Positions 9,440-15,764 of a DNA stretch of 33,267 bases are shown piece after piece. Numbering within the stretch: the stretch's first letter is position 1; each line of letters opens with the position of its first letter. Under the pieces are notes generated by a model that made no database searches, was not told the DNA's origin, and saw nothing but the letters and a program-made list of their open reading frames with translations. The stretch covers positions 1 through 33,267 of the forward strand of contig JAFGXD010000097.1 in NCBI GenBank assembly GCA_016936815.1. The letters run 5' to 3'. This stretch comes from Bacteroidales bacterium (lineage in GTDB: Bacteria; Bacteroidota; Bacteroidia; Bacteroidales; GWF2-38-335). The translations under genes were made by a program, and so were the position numbers.

Positions 9440-9470
9440 GAAAATTCAAGCATTGTGGAGGGGAATTTTC
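9440..9470 (-). terminator. Possible terminator hairpin after the M1-like gene
   Basis: GAAAATTC (9440-9447) and GAATTTTC (9463-9470) form a perfect 8-bp stem with a 15-base loop, just past the stop at 9483. The stem is AT-rich and the following T-run on the minus strand is short, so termination is uncertain. Confidence 0.3.
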
Positions 9471-9482
9471 TTCAAAATGGAA

Positions 9483-10865
9483 TTAGTTATTTATTAATTC
9501 CTTAACAAACTTGTATTTTCTAAGCTTGAAATTTTTAAAATAGTTTCTTTCAATTTTCTTAATAGTCTTTTTTTCTAATCCAATTTCTTTAAGAGTTTGT
9601 ATAAGAGTTTCGTATCCGTGTTTATTGTTGCTTACGTTTGCATAAAGTTTTTTAATAAACTCAATCATTAGTTTTTCTCCAATTATTCTTTCAATTGCCA
9701 GTAACTGAAAAGGAGAAATGTTATATCGTTGCATTTCATGAATTTCGTCTTTATGCTTTATTTTATCTAAACGAACAAATCTAAAAGGGAATCCATTAAT
9801 TTTCTTTAGAAATGGAATATAGGAACATATTTTTATTGCTTTAAGATTGTTATATTTATTACTTAATTTTGAGGTATTTCCATCGTGTAAAAGAAATTTA
9901 AAACTAAAAAACTCGGTAATTGATTCATTTAAAAACCAATGAAGATTTGATTTTGGAACAAATAATGACCCAAAATAGTAGTGAGCAAGCTCGTGACTTG
10001 ACGCTCCGTAATTAGTAATTTTTTTGTTGTTGCGCCTGTTTACGAAAACAATTGTTGGTAAAGAAAAGAACGCAAACTCATAGGTAAGGTTTTTGTTTAT
10101 TTCTACCTTGGCATATACGGGATTAGAATTATGCTCAATACCTAGTAGTTTTTCGTAATAGGTTATTATTTTTCGGGTTTCGTTTACCAATTTTTGTTGT
10201 ACTGCACTATCAATATTTATTAGAATGATGTTTTCAATTTCTTCCCATTTGTAATCTCCTGCAATAATCATTGGTAAGCTCGAAGTTTGCTTATAATTTA
10301 CCGGAGATGGCTGCGGTTTAACATCGCCAATATTAATAAATTGGCAATCATCGCATTTTACTTGAATTGAATATTCAATCTTTTTTCTTCTTCTGCATTG
10401 GTCTATACGTTCACATGAATCTTGAATAATAACCGGATGCCAAGATGACATTCCATTTGCTCTAAAAATTGAATAATTTGTAACCAAATCAAAATCGGAT
10501 TCTACATTGTATTTGCTTGAATCGTTAGATACTTCAAATGAACCGGAGACAATAAATCTCAGACTATCGGTTTTGGATGGTATACGGTTAAGAGTTATTT
10601 TATACAGATTAACCAAATATAATTGTTCTGAACTGTCAATAATAAATGATTGTTCAATGGAATTAAGAAGTATTTTTTCCACTTCAAGATATTTGTGAAG
10701 CGTGAATTTCAATTCCTTGTTATCTGTAATAATATTTGTAATTGTAAAATCTTCAGTTAGTTTTCCTTGTTTGCTTTTAATGTCTATATGGCCGGCCATT
10801 ATATTGTTTTGTGCTAATGAAGGAAGGGTAAGAAGGAGAAGAATAAACCAAAAGATAGATTTCAT
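9483..10865 (-). CDS. Secreted M1-like (gluzincin) metalloprotease homologue
   Basis: Seen: 460 residues with a signal peptide (MKSIFWFILLLLTLPSLAQ). A zinc motif HELAH at residues 291-295 is followed after exactly 18 residues by Glu 314 in LNESITEF, matching the HExxH-x18-E arrangement of M1 aminopeptidases. Upstream, FFSLPTIVFVNRR occupies the place where M1 enzymes carry GAMEN, but the GAMEN motif itself is absent. Cysteines at DSCERIDQC and KCDDC could form disulfides. Known: M1-fold proteins without GAMEN include non-aminopeptidase members. Inference: an exported zinc protease or a diverged relative of unknown substrate. A good promoter lies upstream (10894-10925). The gene has no close partner and is flanked by repeats. 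Confidence 0.65.
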   Translation of the reverse strand: MKSIFWFILLLLTLPSLAQNNIMAGHIDIKSKQGKLTEDFTITNIITDNKELKFTLHKYLEVEKILLNSIEQSFIIDSSEQLYLVNLYKITLNRIPSKTDSLRFIVSGSFEVSNDSSKYNVESDFDLVTNYSIFRANGMSSWHPVIIQDSCERIDQCRRRKKIEYSIQVKCDDCQFINIGDVKPQPSPVNYKQTSSLPMIIAGDYKWEEIENIILINIDSAVQQKLVNETRKIITYYEKLLGIEHNSNPVYAKVEINKNLTYEFAFFSLPTIVFVNRRNNKKITNYGASSHELAHYYFGSLFVPKSNLHWFLNESITEFFSFKFLLHDGNTSKLSNKYNNLKAIKICSYIPFLKKINGFPFRFVRLDKIKHKDEIHEMQRYNISPFQLLAIERIIGEKLMIEFIKKLYANVSNNKHGYETLIQTLKEIGLEKKTIKKIERNYFKNFKLRKYKFVKELINN

Positions 10866-10893
10866 AAAGTATTGGTTGAAGTTTTTTATGCAA

Positions 10894-10925
10894 CAAAAGT
10901 ATTATATAATTTTAGAACTTACAAA
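10894..10925 (-). promoter_or_regulatory. Promoter of the M1-like gene
   Basis: On the minus strand TTTG (10925-10922), 20 bases, TACTTTTG (10901-10894). This fits the Bacteroidota consensus TTTG / TAnnTTTG. It predicts a leader of about 25 bases before the ATG at 10865. Confidence 0.6.
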
Positions 10926-10960
10926 AACAATTTGTAGGGGTTCTTTGGATAATAGTACTG

Positions 10961-11001
10961 ATTAGTTCGGATAGGATTTTTGATATTTATTCGGGTAAAT
11001 T
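10961..11001 (+). repeat. Short dispersed repeat, first copy
   Basis: ATTAGTTCGGATAGGATTT... agrees with 15601-15641 at about 35 of 41 positions, counted by eye. Both copies lie in non-coding DNA of the accessory region. Confidence 0.6.
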
Positions 11002-11037
11002 GAATAGTATTCTAAAATCGCTTTCTGATATTTTATT

Positions 11038-11150
11038 CCATGATTACCACGGGTTAAAACCCATAGCTATGATTGGGCAACCAGTTCGTGGTTTGGGGGG
11101 GATAAATTTTAATAGCTTTTGGCTTTTAGCTTTTAGCTGTTGGCTTGTTT
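11038..11150 (+). repeat. Dispersed palindromic repeat, copy B
   Basis: Core at about 11047-11105: CCACGGGTTAAAACCCATAG, the CTATGATTGGGCAACCAG stretch and TTCGTGGTT. The tail has TAATAGCTTTTGGCTTTTAG. Same orientation as copies A, C and D. Confidence 0.8.
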
Positions 11151-11293
11151 GAGAAGAAGTGACCTTGAGACTTTGAGACTTTAAGACTATGAGCTCATTT
11201 GGCATCGCCTCATCTCCTCATCGCAATTTCGCCCCTTCGCCCCTTCGCAATTTCGGGTTTTGTTTTTTGCCTTCGGCGTTTGTTGTTTTTTCG

Positions 11294-11410
11294 TTACCAC
11301 GGGTTAAAACCCATGGCTATGATTGGGCAACCAGTTCATGGTTAGGGGCGGATAAATTTTAAATAGCTTTTGGCTTTCAACTGCCTACTCCATAAGTATT
11401 GATTTAAAAG
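11294..11410 (+). repeat. Dispersed palindromic repeat, copy C
   Basis: Core at about 11297-11351 with CCACGGGTTAAAACCCATGG. The tail AAATAGCTTT ... CTACTCCATAAGTATTGATT (ending about 11410) is shared with copy D. It lies about 120 bases from the premature end of the radical SAM gene. Confidence 0.8.
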
Positions 11411-11531
11411 GTTGGGTTATTTTGTGGAAGAGACTTGTTTTGCCACAAATAATTTCGGCTTTTATTTCAATTATTTTGTTAATGCTTATTTCATTGCCGT
11501 TTTCTGATTGAAGTTTTTGGGGTATTACTAT

Positions 11532-12185
11532 TTAATGTCTCCGGATTTTATCATGTCTTTTTTTATCTCCGTCAATTGTTATCTGAAATTTATTGAGATT
11601 AATTTGTTTGAAACTTTCAATCATTTTTTCATCAATAAGATACCCGTTTGTAGTAATTGAATTTGCAAAGGTCTTATTATTACGAATCATTAATTCCTTC
11701 GAAAATTCTGATATTGGTTTAACAATTTCGTAATAATACATGAGCGGCTCTCCTCCAAACCAACATAAATCAAGACCTGAAATAGAATTCGTCATGTATT
11801 CGATATGTTTTAATATTTTAGATTTTGTGTCTTCTGACATATAGTCTTTCGGGTGTTCTTCATAACAATACCAACAATTGAAATTGCAATCTAATGTGGG
11901 ATGCAAAAACAATTTATATTCTGTATCTAGAAATATCGCTTTTTTGTTTTTGAATATGAGCTCCTTTAATTCGTCACGATTGGAGTCAACAATAAACCCA
12001 TATTTGTAAAATTTTTCAAACAAACTTCGATAATTTTTGCAAAAATAATCAAGATTATTTAATTTCTCGGTAACGAAAAAATAATTATTTTTATCAAACC
12101 TAACAACAGCTCCAGTTAAAGAATTGTACAAATAATAATAACCATCTTTTTCTAACGAGTAATTATATCTACTTAGTTTTTTCAT
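11532..12185 (-). CDS. Radical SAM peptide maturase, truncated before the SPASM region
   Basis: Seen: 217 residues. Residues 1-80 form an N-terminal region typical of peptide maturases (a YNSLTGAVVRFD-like strand pattern). The radical SAM cluster motif is C100-x3-C104-x2-C107 (CNFNCWYC), followed by WFGGEP (143-147), ITTNGYLID and FQITIDGDKKRHDKIR. The frame stops at RRH (TAA at 11532-11534). Known: radical SAM/SPASM maturases are normally about 350-450 residues, with two auxiliary iron-sulfur clusters in the C-terminal SPASM part, absent here. After the stop the frame stays open for about 47 codons but shows no SPASM cysteine pattern. Inference: either a broken gene, perhaps through deletion near repeat copy C, or a minimal enzyme. 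It lies downstream of a Gly-Gly peptide gene, its likely substrate. Confidence 0.75.
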   Translation of the reverse strand: MKKLSRYNYSLEKDGYYYLYNSLTGAVVRFDKNNYFFVTEKLNNLDYFCKNYRSLFEKFYKYGFIVDSNRDELKELIFKNKKAIFLDTEYKLFLHPTLDCNFNCWYCYEEHPKDYMSEDTKSKILKHIEYMTNSISGLDLCWFGGEPLMYYYEIVKPISEFSKELMIRNNKTFANSITTNGYLIDEKMIESFKQINLNKFQITIDGDKKRHDKIRRH

Positions 12186-12280
12186 ATTTTAATATTAACT
12201 CCTATTCTATTTCGTTTTGATTGAAATTATTGACAATTAGATTGGTATGTTGATAATATTTTCTTATAGTTGTCAAAATG

Positions 12281-12314
12281 AAAAGAGGCTGACTATTACA
12301 AAACAGCCTCTTTT
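12281..12314 (-). terminator. Strong hairpin between RiPP precursor and maturase genes
   Basis: AAAAGAGGCTG (12281-12291) and CAGCCTCTTTT (12304-12314) form a perfect 11-bp stem with a 12-base loop. It starts 12 bases past the precursor stop. On the minus strand the stem ends in a TTTT run followed by C. Inference: an intrinsic terminator or attenuator that favours precursor transcripts over maturase transcripts. Confidence 0.7.
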
Positions 12315-12325
12315 TACTTCAGTAG

Positions 12326-12541
12326 TTAGCAAATAGAATCTTTTGCTCCTCCACAAAGTGAATCTTTTGCTGGTTCAGTACAAACCCATTTGATTTCAAT
12401 ATTACAAAGTTTAATGGTACAATCCTTGGGACATACGACCTTTGAGGCATCTTTGCTAGAAAACCCACCATTGATTTCCATCATTTCAAATTCATTGAAG
12501 ATTTCATCAACAATTGCAATTTCATTTTTTTTGTTATCCAT
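12326..12541 (-). CDS. RiPP precursor peptide: Gly-Gly leader and six-cysteine core
   Basis: Seen: with the ATG at 12541 the peptide has 71 residues. The leader MDNKKNEIAIVDEIFNEF continues to EMMEINGG, a double-glycine site at residues 25-26. The 45-residue core holds six cysteines at 37, 41, 46, 54, 63 and 71, spaced x3, x4, x7, x8, x7; the last is the C-terminal residue. AKDSLC and AKDSIC are an internal repeat. Known: Bacteroidota RiPP precursors often have a short acidic leader ending E-M-x-x-I-x-G-G beside a radical SAM/SPASM maturase. The frame extends to an ATG at 12697, but those 52 residues do not look like a leader, so I prefer 12541. Inference: thioether or other cross-links to cysteines are plausible. 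No exporter or C39 protease gene is visible in the window. Confidence 0.75.
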   Translation of the reverse strand: MDNKKNEIAIVDEIFNEFEMMEINGGFSSKDASKVVCPKDCTIKLCNIEIKWVCTEPAKDSLCGGAKDSIC

Positions 12542-12742
12542 TTCAACAAAATTTAAGAATAAATGGGCTGCGTTTATAGTGGCGTCACTCTTATCACTTT
12601 TCAAATTTTGGTACCTGAATTTGAAGATGCAATTATAAGATAAAGTGTTTGTATATATTTTGCTTGGTTGTTTTATATGATAAATGGTCAATTTCATGAA
12701 TATGTGGTTGTTTTTTACAAATAATTGGTATTTTGATTACTT

Positions 12743-13093
12743 TCAGTAGTCTAAAACAGATTTGAAATTACATAGTTTGCGTCGGGAAATATTTATTTCC
12801 ATTCCATTAATCAATTTAACAGTTCTTTTTCTACTGGTTTGAATAGAGTCTATCTTGCTCATATTAATGATTGTATTATGATTTGCACGAATAAATCCTT
12901 GTTCAGCCAACTCAATTTCGAAATGCTTTAGCAATTTTGAAACAATAATTTCTTCATTATCAATTGAATGAATCTTTGTTATATAGCCTTCACATGATAA
13001 ATGTGTAATTATATCTAAGTCAACAAAATGCGTTTTTCCTTTTTCTTTTAAAACAAGCTTTTTGTTTTTTTGACAACTAAAATCTTTTTTCAT
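12743..13093 (-). CDS. LytTR-domain transcription regulator
   Basis: Seen: 116 residues from the ATG at 13093. The whole protein is a LytTR DNA-binding domain: DIITHLSCEGYITKIHS, LLKHFEIELAEQGFIRANHN, TIINMSKIDSI and a C-terminal INISRRKLCNF. No receiver domain is fused. Known: LytTR domains bind pairs of short direct repeats and often control bacteriocin and peptide genes. A longer frame starts at 13180, but the extra residues run through AT-rich DNA with phased GCAAAT motifs that look like operators, so I favour 13093. The precursor gene lies about 200 bases downstream on the same strand. Inference: it activates the RiPP locus, itself included. Confidence 0.8.
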   Translation of the reverse strand: MKKDFSCQKNKKLVLKEKGKTHFVDLDIITHLSCEGYITKIHSIDNEEIIVSKLLKHFEIELAEQGFIRANHNTIINMSKIDSIQTSRKRTVKLINGMEINISRRKLCNFKSVLDY

Positions 13094-13115
13094 TTTGATT
13101 AATTTTTTTAATTGT

Positions 13116-13175
13116 ATTTGCCAAGAGCAAATTTCCTGCAAATTATATTTTTTTATATTTGCATATAGTTTGCAT
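13116..13175. promoter_or_regulatory. Phased GCAAAT/TTTGCAT motifs upstream of the LytTR gene
   Basis: ATTTGC occurs at 13116-13121, GCAAAT at 13127-13132 and 13138-13143 (11-bp period), and TTTGCAT at 13158-13164 and 13169-13175 (again 11 bp). Two direct-repeat pairs in opposite orientation, one helical turn apart, suggest protein binding. Binding itself is inference. Confidence 0.4.
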
Positions 13176-13201
13176 CTCATTTTTTGTTTTTCTGGTTGGC
13201 C

Positions 13202-13323
13202 ATGTTAACAAGAACATAATCTCTTATTGTAAATAATTATTCAATTTATTGGGTGCAAGGATAGGTAAAAAACATTAATAATACAAGAAGATTTTGTAAA
13301 ATACGGGAATTGATTTAGGTAGT
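13202..13323. repeat. 122-bp duplicated block, copy 1 (upstream of the LytTR gene)
   Basis: ATGTTAACAAGAAC, TAATCTCTTATTGTAAA, ATAGGTAAAA and ATTTTGTAAAATACGGGAAT occur in the same order and spacing at 15436-15557. I counted about 24 differences in 122 ungapped positions. Each copy is followed on its right by 9-bp units. Confidence 0.85.
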
Positions 13324-13431
13324 AGTTTGTACAGTTCTTAAAGTTCTTAAAGTTCTTAAAGTTTGTAAAGTTTATCAAGTTTATCAAGTTTATCAAGTTT
13401 GTAAAGTTTATCAAGTTTATCAAGTTTGTAA
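13324..13431. repeat. 9-bp tandem repeat, 12 units
   Basis: Twelve consecutive 9-bp units in perfect phase: AGTTTGTAC, then AGTTCTTAA three times, then AGTTTGTAA and AGTTTATCA variants. The matching position of copy 2 has only four degenerate units (15558-15593). No spacers of CRISPR size. Confidence 0.9.
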
Positions 13432-13434
13432 AGT

Positions 13435-13640
13435 GAGGTAATTTCTACTTTTTGAACTGTTTTTTTTGTGACCTTGCGACCTTGCGACCTTTAGACCTTG
13501 TGGCTATTAAACTATCTTATTCACTGATTCCCGCGGGTTAAAACCCATGGCTATGATTGGGAAACCGGTTCGTGGTTATGGGTGGATGTATTTTAAATAG
13601 CTTTCAACTTCCTACTCCATAAGTATTGATTTAAAAAGTA
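13435..13640 (+). repeat. Dispersed palindromic repeat, copy D
   Basis: The leader GAGGTAATTTCTAC and T-run match copy A. The core at 13530-13588 begins CCGCGGGTTAAAACCCATGG. The tail CTACTCCATAAGTATTGATT matches copy C. It ends about 30 bases before the stop of the S41 gene. Confidence 0.8.
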
Positions 13641-13667
13641 ATAGTAGAATTATTGATTTGAAATTGT

Positions 13668-15041
13668 TCATTTTCCTTTTATTTTAATTATGTTTTCGTA
13701 AATCAATTTATCTGAAATTTCGTTTTCATTACAAAATACATCGGGTTCCAAATGAGGTTTTTTGGAACATTTTTCTCTAAATTGTTTGGTTGAAATATAG
13801 ACTGCCAATTTGCTTTCCGGTAAAACAAATGTTTTAGAGTCAATATATCCTTGTGTTTTGCCAGCAGATGTTTGACCAATTAATATCCCCCTTTTTTTAC
13901 ATTGCAATATTGAGGCAAATGAAACTGCAGATGAATAGGTTCTCCTACCAATTAATACAAATACATTTCCTTTAAACTTTTCCTTTTTTTTGCTTCTAAT
14001 AATATTGTTATTCATTGCAATCATTTTCCCGTTTTTTTTCAGTAACACTTTTCTTTTATATTTATTGAATATCCAAAAAGGACTTGAAGTGATAAGGGAT
14101 ATTTTTTTTTGGGAATTAATCAACTCACTTTTCTTCTCTGCTGTATTAATAAATGCATAATCGGCAAAATAGTAATCTTCTTTTAATAAATAGTCCAGGA
14201 AGTCAATAGCTCCATTTACTGTGCCGCCTGAATTTTGTCTAATATCAATCACTAAATTTTTTATTTTATTTTTTTCTATTTCTCTTTTCAGTTGTTGCAA
14301 AAATTCGAGCATTATATCCGAATCAATAGAGTTTTCGAAATTGACCCAAGCAATTTTTACATCTTCGACTTCCTTTATTTCCAGAGAGATATCTTTTGAA
14401 TTATGTGATTTATTCAATTGTTCTAAAGTAACAGTCAATGTGTTTACATCAATAATTTTATTGTTTTCAATATAAGAAATCTCATTAACAGGCTTGTCTC
14501 CCCATAGAATTGAATAGTAAAATTGAAAAAAGACTTCAAAATACAAATCAGATAGAATATTTGATTCAGAATTCAATAGCGGAAAAATTTCTTTTTTAAA
14601 TTGCTCAATTTCAATATTGTTGATCTTAACCAATATTTTCTTTTTAGAATTTGAGTCCTTTCCGTCTTGTGGTTTTAGAAATATAGTATCGTTTTGGAAG
14701 TAAATTTCAAATGGAAAACTGAAAGCATTTTTAAATTCTTCAAAATTTGGTAAGACTACACCCGTATGCCCATCATTTATGGAATTTAGTAATACTGTCA
14801 ATTTTCTCCAATATTCTATTCGTGTTGTCAAAGAATTACATTCCTTCTTAAGATTGTCAACAGCATTAATAAAACTCTGCTTGGGGGATTCGTCATGAAA
14901 TTTCGGATGATATTTAAAAACCAGTCCTTGCAAATGATTCAAGTCATTTGCAATTTGCGCACTATCTAAGAATACAATTTGTTGGGAAATTGCAAAAAAT
15001 GGTATGCAATTAAGAACAAATAGCATCAGTTTTTTTCGCAT
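13668..15041 (-). CDS. Exported S41-family (C-terminal-processing-like) serine peptidase
   Basis: Seen: 457 residues from the ATG at 15041, which places a signal peptide (MRKKLMLFVLNCIPFFAIS) at the N-terminus; the longer frame to 15086 adds 15 residues and is less likely. Conserved S41 features: VIDIRQNSGGTVNGAI (strand and oxyanion region), then GRRTYSSAVSFASIL with the likely catalytic serine at 370 or 371, and GILIGQTSAGKTQGY. The region before residue 250 may hold a degenerate PDZ-like part. Known: S41 peptidases cleave near hydrophobic C-termini in the periplasm. It lies on the same strand as the RiPP locus, between the HTH and LytTR genes. Processing of the peptide by this enzyme is possible but unproven, since repeat copy D and about 500 bases separate the two. 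Confidence 0.8.
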   Translation of the reverse strand: MRKKLMLFVLNCIPFFAISQQIVFLDSAQIANDLNHLQGLVFKYHPKFHDESPKQSFINAVDNLKKECNSLTTRIEYWRKLTVLLNSINDGHTGVVLPNFEEFKNAFSFPFEIYFQNDTIFLKPQDGKDSNSKKKILVKINNIEIEQFKKEIFPLLNSESNILSDLYFEVFFQFYYSILWGDKPVNEISYIENNKIIDVNTLTVTLEQLNKSHNSKDISLEIKEVEDVKIAWVNFENSIDSDIMLEFLQQLKREIEKNKIKNLVIDIRQNSGGTVNGAIDFLDYLLKEDYYFADYAFINTAEKKSELINSQKKISLITSSPFWIFNKYKRKVLLKKNGKMIAMNNNIIRSKKKEKFKGNVFVLIGRRTYSSAVSFASILQCKKRGILIGQTSAGKTQGYIDSKTFVLPESKLAVYISTKQFREKCSKKPHLEPDVFCNENEISDKLIYENIIKIKGK

Positions 15042-15161
15042 CAGTAAACGTATTTTTGTCATTTTTAGAATCTTCATAATAACCAATAATAGTTTTCTAT
15101 GGTAATTTCGTCATTTTTTAAATATCAAATAGAAAAAAAAAGCTTATTTATTCTCCAAGTA

Positions 15162-15341
15162 TTAATATACAATATTAATTTCAAATCCTGTTTGTCTAAG
15201 CCTGTTAATCATATTTCGAGCGGTTTTGTCGCAACAATTGAATTTCTTGCAAATTTGTTTTGGTGATGAAATAGAACCTCTTTCAATCTGTTCTTTTAAA
15301 TAATCAAGTCTCTCTATATAAGTAATATAATCGGGTTTCAT
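15162..15341 (-). CDS. Small helix-turn-helix protein
   Basis: Seen: 59 residues from the ATG at 15341. A start further upstream would be a TTG at 15395 inside a perfect inverted repeat, so I reject it. The sequence YIERLDYLKEQIERGSISSP followed by KQICKKFNCCDKTARNMINR is a DeoR/HTH-11-like helix-turn-helix of the kind that precedes the rest of longer regulators, here standing alone. Known: very short HTH proteins with a R-x-x-x-G-(T/S)-P-K-(Q/E) start are common near secreted-peptide loci in Bacteroidota; that recollection is not checked. Inference: a DNA-binding partner for the nearby LytTR regulator. Its upstream DNA shares the duplicated 122-bp block with the LytTR gene. Confidence 0.6.
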   Translation of the reverse strand: MKPDYITYIERLDYLKEQIERGSISSPKQICKKFNCCDKTARNMINRLRQTGFEINIVY

Positions 15342-15380
15342 TTTTTTCTCTCTTTTTTGGCTTACATGTCTGTAATAATA

Positions 15381-15395
15381 TTGCAAAATTTGCAA
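15381..15395. promoter_or_regulatory. Perfect inverted repeat upstream of the HTH gene
   Basis: TTGCAAA-A-TTTGCAA is a 15-bp palindrome around one base, about 40 bases before the HTH start. The half-site resembles the GCAAAT motifs before the LytTR gene. A shared operator is inference. Confidence 0.4.
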
Positions 15396-15435
15396 CTGCC
15401 AATTTTTATGTCTTTTGCATTATTTCTGTTTAGCA

Positions 15436-15557
15436 ATGTTAACAAGAACCTAATCTCTTATTGTAAACAGTTATTCAATAAATCGGTGGCAAGAATAGGT
15501 AAAAAGAGTGTAAAAAGCAATAGTATTTTGTAAAATACGGGAATTAGATTAGGTATT
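15436..15557. repeat. 122-bp duplicated block, copy 2 (upstream of the HTH gene)
   Basis: Same length, order and orientation as 13202-13323, about 80% identical without gaps. Both copies lie some 95-110 bases upstream of a small regulator gene on the minus strand. Confidence 0.85.
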
Positions 15558-15593
15558 AGTTGGTATAGTTTATTAAGTTCGTAAAGTTTATAG
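15558..15593. repeat. 9-bp tandem repeat, 4 units
   Basis: AGTTGGTAT, AGTTTATTA, AGTTCGTAA, AGTTTATAG directly follow block copy 2. This is a shorter, more degenerate version of the 12-unit array at 13324-13431. Confidence 0.75.
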
Positions 15594-15600
15594 GGTTTTG

Positions 15601-15641
15601 ATTAGTTCAGACAGGATTGTTGATATTTCTTCTGGCAAATT
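15601..15641 (+). repeat. Short dispersed repeat, second copy
   Basis: ATTAGTTCAGACAGGATTG... matches 10961-11001 at about 35 of 41 positions, in the same orientation. Confidence 0.6.
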
Positions 15642-15764
15642 ACCTTGAAACGACTGCATAAAAGAGGGTATAAGCCCATGCTTTCTGTCAGTTTATCTGA
15701 TGGGGCAGTCTACTCGATTGCCAATAGTACCAAAAAATCTTTGAATATTTTTAATCCTAAATAT

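Larger units (their letters stand above)
10866..11531. other. 666-base gap with repeat copies B and C
   Basis: No gene is supported. The right end of the M1-like gene's promoter is followed by a 41-base segment (10961-11001) that recurs at 15601-15641, repeat copy B (11038-11150), short direct repeats (GACTTTGAGACTTTAAGACT near 11167; CGCCCCTT twice near 11230) and repeat copy C (11294-11410). The last 120 bases, 11411-11531, lie directly behind the truncated radical SAM gene. Confidence 0.75.
13181..13667. other. 487-base gap: duplicated block, tandem repeat and repeat copy D
   Basis: No gene is supported. From left to right it holds the first copy of a 122-bp duplicated block (13202-13323), twelve 9-bp tandem units (13324-13431), short ACCTTGCG direct repeats near 13470-13490 and repeat copy D (13435-13640). 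A 60-residue frame at 13241-13423 is only a translation of the 9-bp repeat. Confidence 0.75.
15342..15764. other. 423-base gap: operator-like palindrome, duplicated block copy 2, short repeat
   Basis: No gene is supported. It contains the 15-bp inverted repeat at 15381-15395, block copy 2 (15436-15557), four 9-bp units (15558-15593) and the second copy of the 41-base repeat (15601-15641). A GGGTATAAGCCCATG stretch near 15667 may be a decayed core of the dispersed repeat. Confidence 0.65.

Noticed and set aside
11411-11531. About 47 open codons after the maturase stop, as a possible read-through or frameshifted SPASM part
   Set aside because: No cysteine pattern of SPASM in this frame, and the other frames contain stops soon after.
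12542-12697. 52-residue N-terminal extension of the RiPP precursor
   Set aside because: It does not look like a leader, and the ATG at 12541 yields a typical leader length before the Gly-Gly site.
13241-13423. 60-residue frame on the minus strand rich in Asn, Leu and Phe
   Set aside because: It is only the translation of the 9-bp tandem repeat, whose unit length keeps the frame open.
13324-13431. Array of regular short repeats that might suggest CRISPR
   Set aside because: Units are 9 bp with no unique spacers and no cas genes in the window.
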